From Pigoraptor chileana (lineage: Eukaryota > Opisthokonta > Filasterea), in NCBI GenBank assembly GCA_943704495.1, contig CALSCR010003433.1, positions 1-23,114 on the forward strand: a stretch of DNA of 23,114 bases. Direction: 5' to 3'. Positions 1 through 9,075 of this stretch are shown here, in pieces (position 1 is the first letter of the stretch; every line of letters begins with the position of its first letter). The position numbers and the translations under genes were made by a program. The notes under the pieces were generated by a model. It was not told the origin of the DNA. It made no database searches and saw only the letters and a program-made list of their open reading frames with translations.

Positions 1-73
<73 letters not shown>
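1..73. repeat. (TG)n microsatellite at left edge
   Basis: About 36 perfect TG units run from the first base to about 73. The tract lies downstream of the last visible exon of the minus-strand Vma12 gene, so it is probably inside that gene's next intron, where the sense strand reads (CA)n. The true length is unknown because the window starts inside it. Confidence 0.95.
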
Positions 74-76
<3 letters not shown>

Positions 77-180
77 AAATGGGATCGATTATTTGTCAAG
101 TTCAAACAGTGTATCCATCGCTGTCGCAAGTCACAATTCGAAACACAGCTACTGACAGATAATACTCTCCATCCCACCGG

Positions 181-216
181 CACACACACACACGCACACA
201 CACACGCACACACACA
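181..216. repeat. (CA)n-type imperfect microsatellite
   Basis: CA dinucleotides with a few CG interruptions. It sits in the intron after the last visible Vma12 exon, where the sense (minus) strand reads (TG)n. It is in opposite orientation to the (TG)n tract at 1-73, about 107 bp away. Confidence 0.9.
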
Positions 217-326
217 TGTACACGTACGCATGCACACGCATAGACACAATCCACATGCAATACGCATCACACAAAACAACGACGACTAATATGCAAGCAA
301 CGATGCATGCATGCATGTGTGCCCAC

Positions 327-1440
327 CTTTGCAGTGAGAGCGTTGTCTTTTTGGAATGCATAGTACGACACATGATAGGTCGCCGCAAACACGCCAACCA
401 TTGTGAAGATCATTCCAAATGCAATCGAAAGGGCGTCGTTCATCATGCGCACGTCCGTTTTGCTCCCTCGGATGCCCTCCGAGGCACTCTCGGGCGCCAC
501 CGATCGCACCATGGACATGTACTCGCGCTCTTGCTGCTGTGCGCGCAGACGTATCAATCGCGCAATCAATTCGGGATTCTGTTTGTGTGTTGAGCACAGA
601 GAGGAAGAGAGGTAATAGAGGGGGTGAGCCAGTGCATATCGAGAACACTGCTCGTGCTGCAGACACGCACACGCATAGTAACATAGTCTCATAGTACACG
701 CATACACATAACACAAGGCACGCGGCAGAATGAAACATGCACGCCACCCACGCACCCGCGGTCTCTTTGGGGGCTGTGACACAACGATCTCGCTTCCCGC
801 CGTCGCCTCATGCAAAAAGAAGGCGCCGGGAGTGCTGCGGAGGGCATCTTGCAAACGCCGCAAGAGCCCAAACGGTACGACCGGACGCGGCAGTTCGAGT
901 GCATCGTCCTCGGTGTTTCCCTCCTGTGTATTCGGCTTATCCACAACCACATCTTCCATGGCCGCAACGCCCGACGGATCAGCCCCTGCGTCGTCATCAT
1001 CAGCCACTGTGCATGAATAGTGTGGTTTGTCAGGGAAAGGTGGGAATTGGAACAAACAATCAGTCGCCAAGCAAAAGGGTTTCGCCAGAAGGAATTCAAG
1101 ATACAGTGGGAATCAAGTCAGTGTCTTAGGCGCTGTGCCCAAGGACTCCACAAGAAAGAACAGAGAAAGAGAGAGAGAGAGTGACTCAATATACCCGCAC
1201 AAAATAGTGGCCACGAAAGCATCGTGTGCATGAAGAGTCTACTGGGAACCCAACCGGCCAAACATTAGACTACGACAACCAAGGCCGCACGTGAGTCATA
1301 AACTCACCGATAAGTGCATCCGCATTCCGAATCACCTCGTTGATCTCGCGCACCACATCTTTTGATAGCGAAGTACCGTATAAACTCAGCGATGTTGTCA
1401 AGAGTGTTCGCAGCGTATCTGTCAGCAATAGTTGCGCCAT
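327..1440 (-). CDS. VMA12: V-ATPase assembly factor Vma12/TMEM199 (3' end missing)
   Basis: Role (family knowledge): ER membrane factor that, with its partner, assembles the Vo sector of the vacuolar H+-ATPase. Exons on the minus strand are 1440-1308, 1006-756 and 578-327. The introns have donors GTGAGT (phase 1) and GTGCGT (phase 0) and CAG acceptors. A third donor, GTGGGC, follows at 326, so the last exon lies off the left edge. The visible 212 residues contain a helical N terminus, an acidic linker (about 46-70), the family block FLHEATAGSEIVVSQPPK, then KRPRNPELIARL across the second junction (NPEL starts at about residue 129) and QEREYMSMVRSV. One membrane span lies at about 178-203. In TMEM199 a second span follows, which is presumably the missing exon. 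The ATG at 1440 is chosen because its context is ACCATGG and a conserved-looking helix starts there; an in-frame ATG at 1542 is less likely. The gene is divergent from the GH27 gene. Confidence 0.85.
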
Positions 1441-2089
1441 GGTTGCCGTGGGACTGCCGTTCCACTGTGATTGAGTTGCCTCCCAATTGTGCGTGGTGGG
1501 ATTATCGCACACAGCCACTCCTTTGTGTTTTTTGTCTCCCACACAATTTTTCTTTCCGAAAAAGCTACAAACAGATATGTGAGGCGAATGAAGCGTATGC
1601 GTGTGTTTGATTGCGGGTGCTGGTCATCTCAGCATAAAAAAAACGCAAAGAAACGATGTCATGCGTCAGTTCGATCGCACTGGACTTCAGTTTTAGCAAA
1701 TAAGATGTCCCCCGTATGACCAGAACGTCATCCACCATCCACAGCGTATAAAATACAGCCCCTACAGCCCCCTGAGAAGTAAGAGCGCGCAGTGACAACA
1801 GAAACAATGCATGCATTATGAAACCGCTTTGTGTGTTGTATGACATCAGTGGTCTCCGCATGCGGCCCAAAAGTGCAAATGGCCACCGCTCACGTGATTG
1901 CAGTGACGACGAAGGCCAAAACGGACTGTACCAAAAAAATCAGTGCAGAATTTGGTATGGATGAGTATGCGTTGACGACAAATAAAGCACTTTTCAAACA
2001 TTTTCTTTGTTGACACTACTGTTGTGTTGCGGGGTGATGCGTGGCGCTGCATAAGAAAGCAACCACGGACATAAAAAGCCACTGCGCAA
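1441..2089. promoter_or_regulatory. Shared divergent promoter region, Vma12 / GH27
   Basis: A 649-bp stretch between two divergent start codons with no convincing coding region. It contains the palindromic E-box TCACGTGA at 1890-1897 and a TATA-like TATAAAAT at 1747-1754, about 340 bp upstream of the GH27 start. Neither can be assigned to a particular gene from sequence alone. Short open frames here have no family resemblance. Confidence 0.5.
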
Positions 2090-3275
2090 ATGCTGCGGTT
2101 GGGGGTGCCTGTCGCACCGGCGTGTGCATCAACAGCGAGTCTCAGGGGATCGCGCTCACTATGTGTTTTGTGCCTTCTCTTTCTCGCATCAACCGCAATT
2201 GCGCTTGAAAACGGTCTCGCAATCACTCCCCCCATGGGATTTAATTCGTGGTATGCGCTTGGATGTGACAGGCTCAGTGGCAACGCTGCTATTGACATTG
2301 GGAAGGAGATGAAGACTTTAGGACTTGTTGACGCCGGATACTCGTACTTTGTGCTCGATGATTGCTGGGAAAATGCCACGAGGGATGCTGATGACATGCT
2401 GCAACCGGACCCTGTCAAGTTTCCCGTGGGTTTGCTTGGCTTTCCTCTGATATTCGATATGAGTCTCTCATTTTCTGTGCAATGTGTATGCATGACTGAT
2501 CATCGGTCCGTCAGACGTGCTGTTTTGCGAAATGGCTATTGTCACTGTAATGTTCGGAAATGGTGTCGTGTGCTGCTCTTGTCATTGTTAATTGTTGGAT
2601 TTCTTGTTTTGCGTTTGTGTGTGTGTATGTGTTTGTATTCCCGCGCATAGGCGAGCGTAGTACCTGTCCGTGTCTGTGTGTCTGTGGATATGCTCTGTGT
2701 TCTGTGTCTGTGTATGTCTGTGTGTTCTTTGTTGTTTCCATTCTGATTACTCTGCGCTTTGCTTAATCTTCACAGATGGGTATGCGTGCGGTGAGCGACT
2801 CTCTCCGTTCCCTGGGACTTACGCTGGGCCTCTACTCGACGCCAGGCGTGTTCACGTGCATGCATCGCCCTGCAAGTCGCTATCACGAGGAGAAAGATGC
2901 GCACCAGCTCATCGAAAATTGGGGTATAGCTGCTGTTGCTGTTGTTCTTTGTTTGTTTGGTTGTTTGTTGATGATTGTTATTTTCACTTTGCTTTTGATT
3001 GCCCACGCACATTGAATGAGAATTGTAAGGATACATAATATGAAGGACATAAATTGTCTTCTTGTCGCTTCACTAAAAAGCATGATTTGCACTTCCTCTC
3101 CGTTAATCGTCGCGCACAAACGGAGCAACAGGCGTCGGTTACTTCAAGTACTGCGTGTGTAACACAACGCGCGAGTGGCGACAAACGGCATACGGGGTGA
3201 TGCTGAATGCATTGCGCGCCACTGGACGCGAGATCATGTACGAGTGCGACCCGTGGATGGACAAGCCGGTGGGTC

Positions 3276-3345
<70 letters not shown>

Positions 3346-4779
3346 GCAGTGGTACATGAAGCACATGTTTGTCGTGCGTATATGCGAATCTGCCAGTGTT
3401 AAGTTGTCGCATTTGCTGTCGTCGCCTTCTCTTCACCTCGGCCCTTACAATGCGGCTGTGTCCGTTTCGTTAAGCCGTGTGTGTGTGTGTGTGTGGCTGT
3501 GTGTGGTTTTGTGTGTGTGTGTGTGTTGGTCTGGCGTTGCCATCTCTTGTGTGTGTGTCTTGCGTTGCATGGGCAATGGAAGGTGTAAGCAAGGGGACCC
3601 GGAGGTGGAGGGGGCTCATTTGATCTAATCCTCTCGTTATATGTACGCATGCACATACATAGTGGGAGTGGATGGGGCCCATTTGCAACTTGTGGGCGGC
3701 GCACGACGACATTCCAGACAACTTCACCGCGTGGACAGCCGCACTCGATGACTTGGAAGATTGGGATGTGCGCGTGGGCTCTGGTCCAGGTATGGTTCAT
3801 TCAATGTCGCTGTTTCCCAATTTCAACAAAACGAAAATGCACGCCTGTGCGTGTGTGTGCGTGGCGTGGGTGTATATGTGTGTGTGTGTGTGCGTAGGCG
3901 TGGGGTCGTTTTTAATATGTGTGTATCGGCTTTTGTGTTTGTATTTTTTGTCATCAATTCTGAGTCGGTTTGTGCGTCTATTGCAGGGCACTGGAGCCTC
4001 CCTGACTTCTTGCAGATTGGCAACGGAGGGCAGTCGGAGGACGAATACCGTGCGCAATTTGCAATCTATTGCATCCTTGCGTCTCCGCTGTTTGTAAGCA
4101 CGGACTTTAGATCTGCGCCTGCGTATGCAGCGGAGATATACAGGCACCGTGCCGCCATCGCCATCAATCAGGTGTGTGTGTGTGTGTGTTTATGTGTGTG
4201 TATGCATGCGTGCGTGTGTGTTCGTGTGTGTCTGCATGCGTGCGTGTGTGTTCGTGTGTGTATGCGTGCGTGCGTGTGTGTGTTGGAACATTGATCTGTG
4301 TCCAGCATTCTGAAGGCTGCAATTCCTCTTTTAGTCTCTGCTCATTTTGCCCTCGGCCTGCTGCATCCGGCTTCCTTTCACTTCCATCGACCGCGTGACA
4401 GGATCCCCTTGGTATTCAGGGCGCGCGTGTGTGGCAGGCCCGCAAGAATAGCACGGACGATCCAACAGCCGAGGTGTGGGCGCGACCACTCGACGGCGGC
4501 CGCTATGCAGCCGTCCTCTTCAACAGGGGAAATGCAACCGTCACCGTCCGTGCTGCTTTTGATGACATTTCAAGCTTTTCGTGGGGCGACAACTGGCAGG
4601 CGCACATAGCAGGGCTTCCTCGCACTGCTGCTGGAGGAGTCACGTCGTCGTTCAAGTATGCCCTTGTGAGAGACGTGTGGAGCGGGGTCGTGCTGGGCTT
4701 GCTTCCCGAGAGTGTACAACTCGATTTGGCGCCACATGCTGCGGCGTTCTTTGAAATTGCCCCAGTATTCGACGCGTGA
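2090..4779 (+). CDS. GH27 alpha-galactosidase/NAGA-like protein, probable pseudoenzyme
   Basis: Active GH27 enzymes remove terminal alpha-galactose or alpha-GalNAc in lysosomes or outside the cell. Six exons (2090-2425, 2776-2923, 3132-3268, 3663-3789, 3987-4171, 4402-4779) join in frame to 436 aa, a normal length. A hydrophobic stretch at about 24-38 is a signal peptide or anchor. Family motifs: PPMGFNSW (47-54), YFVLDDCW (86-93, sugar-binding Asp pair kept), ICNLWAAHDDI (214-224, acid/base Asp at 223 kept), GHWSLPDFLQIGNGG, EYRAQFAI, INQDPLGIQG and VWARPLDGGRYAAVLFNR. Oddities: the near-invariant K-[YF]-D-x-C reads KYCVC, so the nucleophile position is Cys169 (TGC, 3152-3154). The Arg of WRNYDDI/WRNFADI is Ala219, and WNDPDM is WSLPDF. 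Fold and secretion look intact, but canonical double-displacement catalysis should be impaired. All donors are GT and acceptors AG, and each junction restores a conserved motif. Confidence 0.88.
3275..3345. repeat. (CT)n then (TTTC)n polypyrimidine tract in GH27 intron 3
   Basis: About 42 bases of CT repeat followed by seven or so TTTC units, just downstream of the donor GTGGGT at 3269. A (TG)-rich tract follows at about 3477-3530 in the same intron. Confidence 0.9.
3845..3901. repeat. (TG)n-rich tract in GH27 intron 4
   Basis: Imperfect TG/CG repeat on the sense strand between the donor at 3790 and the acceptor ending at 3986. Confidence 0.85.
4172..4283. repeat. (TG)n plus 30-bp minisatellite in GH27 intron 5
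   Basis: The donor GTGTGT is itself the start of a TG tract. From 4201 a 30-bp unit beginning TATGCATGCGTGCG is repeated at 4231 with one mismatch, and a partial third copy starts at 4261. The array ends just before position 4284. Confidence 0.85.
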
Positions 4780-4852
4780 AAATTTCGTCGCAATTTGAAT
4801 TTACTTTGTTTTGAGTGCAGCGATTAGTTCTCTTTAAATAATAATTAACCCT

Positions 4853-4874
4853 AATAAATTTCGGTTCGAATAAA
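4853..4874 (+). promoter_or_regulatory. Tandem AATAAA polyadenylation signals of the GH27 gene
   Basis: AATAAA occurs at 4853-4858 and again at 4869-4874, 74-95 bp after the GH27 stop codon, in an AT-rich stretch. The spacing fits a 3' end signal. The cleavage site itself cannot be seen. Confidence 0.6.
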
Positions 4875-5711
4875 TTTTGCGTTATAATTTTAGGCAACCC
4901 ACTGCAGCAAACGACTGCATTCCCACAGTAACGGCCACAAAGTAGAGCATTACGCCACCAACCCCCGCCACCCATTGCGAGAGAGTATTTGTTTAGTGCG
5001 TCATGAATGTTCGGGTTTTTCACTCCTTTCTCTTGTTCAGTTTTCAGAGTGTGTAGCTGTCAGGGTGTGCGGGTTGGTTGCAGCCGACGCCAGGGTGGAT
5101 TTCCATCAGTGGGAGAGGTTTTCGACTGCAAATTCGAATGGAACTGAAGCAATGCCATTCCTCTGGTTGCTCGCAAGTAAACAACTCATATCGTCATGTG
5201 CTCTCGGCTTGGAGTCCATGGCTTTCCTGAGACCTTGCCCTGTCAATCCGACATTTCTCTCTTGGCTAACTCAGATTTGTTTAAGGCTATGTCTGAGTTT
5301 GTTCGTCGCTTAGGTTTCCGTCCACAGTGCCGTGCGAGAACTGATGGTCCAAACAGTCACCCGGAATGATGCATGTGTGTAGCTCACACATGTTAATTTT
5401 GGTTGTTATTGTTTGTTGTTTGACGATTATTAATAACTGTACATGTTGGACAGGTGTGGCTGCTGGCGCACACACAGTCACAACCGAATCGCAGACAAAC
5501 AAAGTAACGCAAAAGGCAACAAATACAATTGTAGCAGAAGATCACTGGCGCCGTCCGACATGCACAAAGCACACGACCGACGCGAATCCCCAAGCGGCCG
5601 TTGACTTCCAATCGGCAACATTGGAGACCATTGCTCGCCGCTGTTGCTTTGGAACAAGACCGCAAATTTGTCCATTATTTGTAAAATGCGATTCGGTGGC
5701 ATCGGCAAGTC
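4875..5711. other. Convergent intergenic region, GH27 / Brr6
   Basis: No gene recognised between the two converging 3' ends. Open frames of 70-160 codons occur on both strands but none shows a family motif or consistent splice partners. A short perfect hairpin lies at 5372-5392 (8-bp arms CATGTGTG/CACACATG, 5-nt loop). If the alternative Brr6 stop at 5893 is used, the gene-free stretch extends to 5892. Confidence 0.5.
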
Positions 5712-8405
5712 TCAGCTGTACTTTGTGGGCGTTGACAGGGACATGTGAGACCATCGATCCGACAGGTGCTGCTGTTCGCCCGTCAGCTGTGGGCGAATTA
5801 TGGGTGCACTTCATTTGTAAGTGTGCGCACATTGCAAAATGACCGCCCACTCCACACACACACACATACACACATACATACACATGTGAGAATTAAAGTA
5901 AACGAGCACACGCACACACCGATGGATGCTGAAGCGAGGGGTGGCCGTGCAGCGAGCCCATTGCAAATTGATGCGAATGTGCCATGGCTGACGATGACGT
6001 CGACGGTGGCAGGTGGGCGACGCCAGACGCAGATGGATCAGGATATCGCGTCCGCGCAAAATGAAACGCGAAGTTCGATGCAAACAGAAATCCAAACAAG
6101 AAAATCGCAAAGAATATCTGCGGCGCAAACACACACATACACACACACACGCGTTCAACTCAGTTGAGCCCATGCACATGTGCACGAAGCATAAGACCTA
6201 TCGCAGAGAAATAACTCTTTAATATTTTGCATAAACACAAAAACTGAACAGCTCAACATTGTTAATGAAAGACGAGACAGAGCATGATGAATTCCATAAC
6301 ACATTGCATTCAAAGTATAATGCGCAGAACGCCGGCAGTCGACCCACCATTGTCTTGTATGAAATCGGCTCAATGAAGCTGTTCACAATCCCCGCAAAAG
6401 TCTCCGCCGATATTTTAGCTCTGAATCACAGAAGTTAAAAAAAAATACCACAAAGTTCAACCATCGCGGACGGGAAGAAGCAGAGTGATAAGAACAAGGC
6501 AGTGGGAACAGGGCATGCAGTCACGTGATATCCAAGTGCAACGCCACAATACGCAGACACTGACTTACCGTCCCACAACCTTTGGGTCTCGGTTCATGCA
6601 CGTGCGGGATCCGAGCGAGCCAGCAGGACCCGGGACAGGCAGCAAGAGAGCGCGATGGGGAAGGCGAGAGAGACAGAGTGGGCGCACATGACAGATAGTC
6701 AAGGATGGTCCCGGGTTGAATTATTAAAAAATCGATACAACCACAACAACAAACACGATGCGACATCTCCATAGGCACAGCAACGGCTGGCTGCCTTTGC
6801 AGTCTGAATGCCAAAATCAGAATCGAAATAAACAAAAATAAAATAAACCCAATCAGACGTATGCAATGAAGATCGTTGGGGGAACTGAATTGAGATTTGC
6901 TGCGGGCATTGTTGCGGATATTTCTCCCACTGCATGCACAACTCCTCCATTGCCGGAATGCGGTCGGGGGGCGTGCATCGATTGTCGGCGTAGTTTTTGG
7001 AACACAACAGTATTTCTTTCATGATGTCTGGAGACACAGACATACAGACAAACAGCAGATGCAAGCACGCAAGAAGCGATATCACAGCGAGTAAGCAGGC
7101 GTCGATCGAAAACAGTAAGGGACATGCCAGCAAGAATTCACAGAGTGCGATCCGCATGAGACGGCCGAAATGGGTGAGCGAAATGAACTATAAAGACCCG
7201 TGCGGCAAAGATCGCATGCGTGTTCAGCGCCTGACATCAAGAATGGGAATGCCATACACAAGCACGCAGTCACACGACACATATTGAGACAACAATAGAC
7301 ACTGCCCAGGCAAAGAGCGTCACGCCACGACTCACCTTGCGAGTGCAAGTCAACCTTTATATCGACGTCGTTTTGTATCGTAAAGAGGAATTGAATCGCA
7401 AGATACATCATGAAGCCAACAACGAACGCGTTGAAGGTCAGCTGGAGATACCTGCGATGCAAACAGTGTTGGTTTGGATGCCGAGTGCACTCTGAATACA
7501 AAGCGAACGCGGTGTTGACGGCGCGTATCGGTGGAATTTATGCAGCAAAAAGGACGGCATAATTCACAAGAAAAGCGCAACACAAGTACAAAATGCATGA
7601 TGGAGAAACGCCTCTCTTAATGCTTCCAGAACCTACATCATGTACACGACGAAGGGGAAAACAGTGAGTGGGTGTGACAGTTGCATTCACAACCATTTCC
7701 CGCATGGTCAGTGGCGCCCAATGCGTCGTGATTGGCAACGCCCAACCGCCGTCCACACACACTCACCCCATAATTATGTAAGGAAGATGCATATGCTGAG
7801 AGGTCCGCACAATGCCCGACGCAGGTGGCGCCCCATTTCTTGGCAGATGTTCCGAGTTTGACGTTGTAGCAACTCCGGAAGATGAGGATGTTCGCGCTGG
7901 CGAGCTCTGTGACACGTCAGGACAAGAACATCACAAAACCAGCCGGCATGAATTCAGCAAAAGATCGACGCTTGCCACGAACACCCACCCACTCACCCAC
8001 CCACACACACACACATACCTGTATCTCTCCAGAGACTTCTGTCTGTGCATCCACGTGCCTGAAAGCACGCACTTCCTCTGTCGCCGGCTGCGGCTTCTCA
8101 AATGCTGCAGAGAGACAACAACGCATCAAGAAGCATGAGTGTGCTAGCAGCAGCATTAACACTTGCAACACTCTCAATACAGCACATAATCGAAAACGAA
8201 CTAACAACAATCGCTCGCTAGTGGGCCTTGTTCATTGAAGTAATTAACAGTGAAGTATACGCAAGAAACATGACCCACGTTTTGATGAGGGCCACGAGGC
8301 CATCCGCACGGGTGTTGTGGTGTGGGGAGTGTCGACCTCCATCCGTGTGATTGCAGTCGCTTCGTACCGACGCTTAACCCTCTCAAACTCCTTTGGTGTC
8401 CACAT
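5712..8405 (-). CDS. BRR6: Brr6/Brl1-type nuclear envelope protein
   Basis: Family role: integral nuclear-envelope/ER protein needed for nuclear pore complex assembly and membrane homeostasis. Minus-strand exons: 8405-8279, 8104-8019, 7906-7767, 7451-7336, 7027-6922, 6601-6569, 6420-6348, 6117-5920 and, less surely, 5786-5712 (TGA). They give about 317 aa. Order: polar Ser/Thr/Pro-rich N terminus (1-110); PYIIMGYLQLTFN leading into TM1 (about 122-143); four lumenal cysteines in CSKNYADNRC (165, 174) and CMQWEKC (187, 193); MNRDPKVVGRAKISAETF; amphipathic FAGIVNSFIEPISYKTM; and TM2 (about 228-245). The 106-nt fifth exon ends at an AT-AC intron and is followed by a 33-nt microexon encoding CMNRDPKVVG. 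Without the last intron the frame would run through a TG repeat to a TAA at 5893-5895 (301 aa). The ATG at 8405 is chosen by the helix MWTPKEFERVKRRYEAT. Divergent from the FAM161 gene. Confidence 0.85.
6602..6921 (-). other. AT-AC intron in the Brr6 gene (minor-spliceosome type)
   Basis: This 320-nt intron on the minus strand starts ATATCCGC and ends CCCGCAC. Joining GAGAA at 6922 to G-TGC-ATG at 6601 gives WEKCMNRDPKVVGR, which fits the Brr6 cysteine pattern exactly and keeps frame into the next exon. No GT donor is available near the end of the upstream exon without losing the conserved Trp. No AG occurs in the last ~100 nt of the intron, so no GT-AG solution exists. ATATCC is the hallmark 5' end of U12 AT-AC introns. 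A near-consensus branch motif TCCTTGAC lies at 6705-6698, but it is about 97 nt from the 3' end, far more than usual; near the 3' end only a weak candidate is visible. Confidence 0.72.
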
Positions 8406-9075
8406 GATGTCGTCGTGTCCACATGGATTAATGTGCAAACACTGACTCCACCGTGTGTGAGTGCGCAAGAGTGTGTCCTCACCCTACTTGAGGAAACTGC
8501 CCAGTCGGTGCTGCAGTCATTCCTGTATCAGATCACTCAGTGCGTTACCAATGCTTTAGAAAATGACCTGGACATGCGATATAATGATTATGAGGTTGCA
8601 TCCCCGCGAGTTTTGCCTAATATAATGTACTTTTACCAGGGGTACTTACCAGTGGTAAGTACCCCTGACTTTTACAAACTGGCGCAATCGGTGGCTGTGC
8701 AATTTGACACGTGATATGTGGCCGAGCTCTCGGCAAAAGTCTGAACCTCGAACCTCACGTGATATTGAACATCCGGGGCACATAAATTTGAATTGTGCGC
8801 CGACGGAATTCGCGACTTGTTGTATGGGCAGGGAGATCCACCGGCCAAATAATCGCCTGCGATGTTGTTATGTTCAACGGCACAGGCGTTCATAAGCTGG
8901 TATCACTCTCGGTGAAAGAGTATGTACGCATATTTGAACTTTGCAGAAAGCACAGGTTGTTTAAATTGCAAAGGAGCAACAGGATGTCTTGTTGTCTTCT
9001 TGCATAGATTTAGACTCCCCGCACACTTTCAATTTGCTGCTCCATTCTTGCCCCAGTTGGAAGAGTGCGGAAAAA
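8406..9075. promoter_or_regulatory. Shared divergent promoter region, Brr6 / FAM161
   Basis: A 670-bp stretch between divergent start codons. It carries the short palindromic insertion at 8629-8675, two copies of CACGTGATAT (8708-8717 and 8756-8765, the second within TCACGTGA), and a CCGAG/CTCGG hairpin at 8721-8732. An open frame at about 8462-8628 on the plus strand reads plausibly as protein but has no recognised homology or splice partner, so it is not called as a gene. Confidence 0.5.
8629..8675. mobile_element. Minimal hAT-like element: 31-bp palindrome with 8-bp target duplication
   Basis: ACTTTTAC at 8629-8636 is repeated exactly at 8668-8675. Between them lies a perfect palindrome: left arm CAGGGGTACTTACCA (8637-8651), one central G (8652), and the exact reverse complement TGGTAAGTACCCCTG (8653-8667). 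An exact 8-bp target-site duplication and terminal repeats starting CAG are diagnostic of hAT-superfamily DNA transposons. There is no internal sequence at all, so it is a non-autonomous end-to-end remnant of two terminal repeats. The perfect duplication and arms imply recent insertion or recent internal loss. A hairpin regulatory site is the alternative, but that would not explain the flanking repeat. Confidence 0.75.

Noticed and set aside
1-73. (TG)n at the left edge and G20 at the right edge considered as telomere repeats
   Set aside because: The left edge is a plain dinucleotide array like many others in the window, and the right edge is a homopolymer; neither has a telomeric unit.
75-170. 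Possible last exon of Vma12
   Set aside because: Acceptors exist on the minus strand, but no reading gives the expected second membrane span; the frames run into stops or the TG repeat.
4975-5842. Open frames of 110-160 codons on the plus strand downstream of the GH27 gene
   Set aside because: No motif, no consistent composition and no splice-linked partners; probably chance frames in the convergent 3' flanks.
8462-8628. Plus-strand open frame with protein-like text (LLEETAQSVLQSFLYQ...) between Brr6 and FAM161
   Set aside because: No recognised family and no start or splice partners. It overlaps the upstream leader of Brr6 on the other strand and runs into the palindromic insertion.
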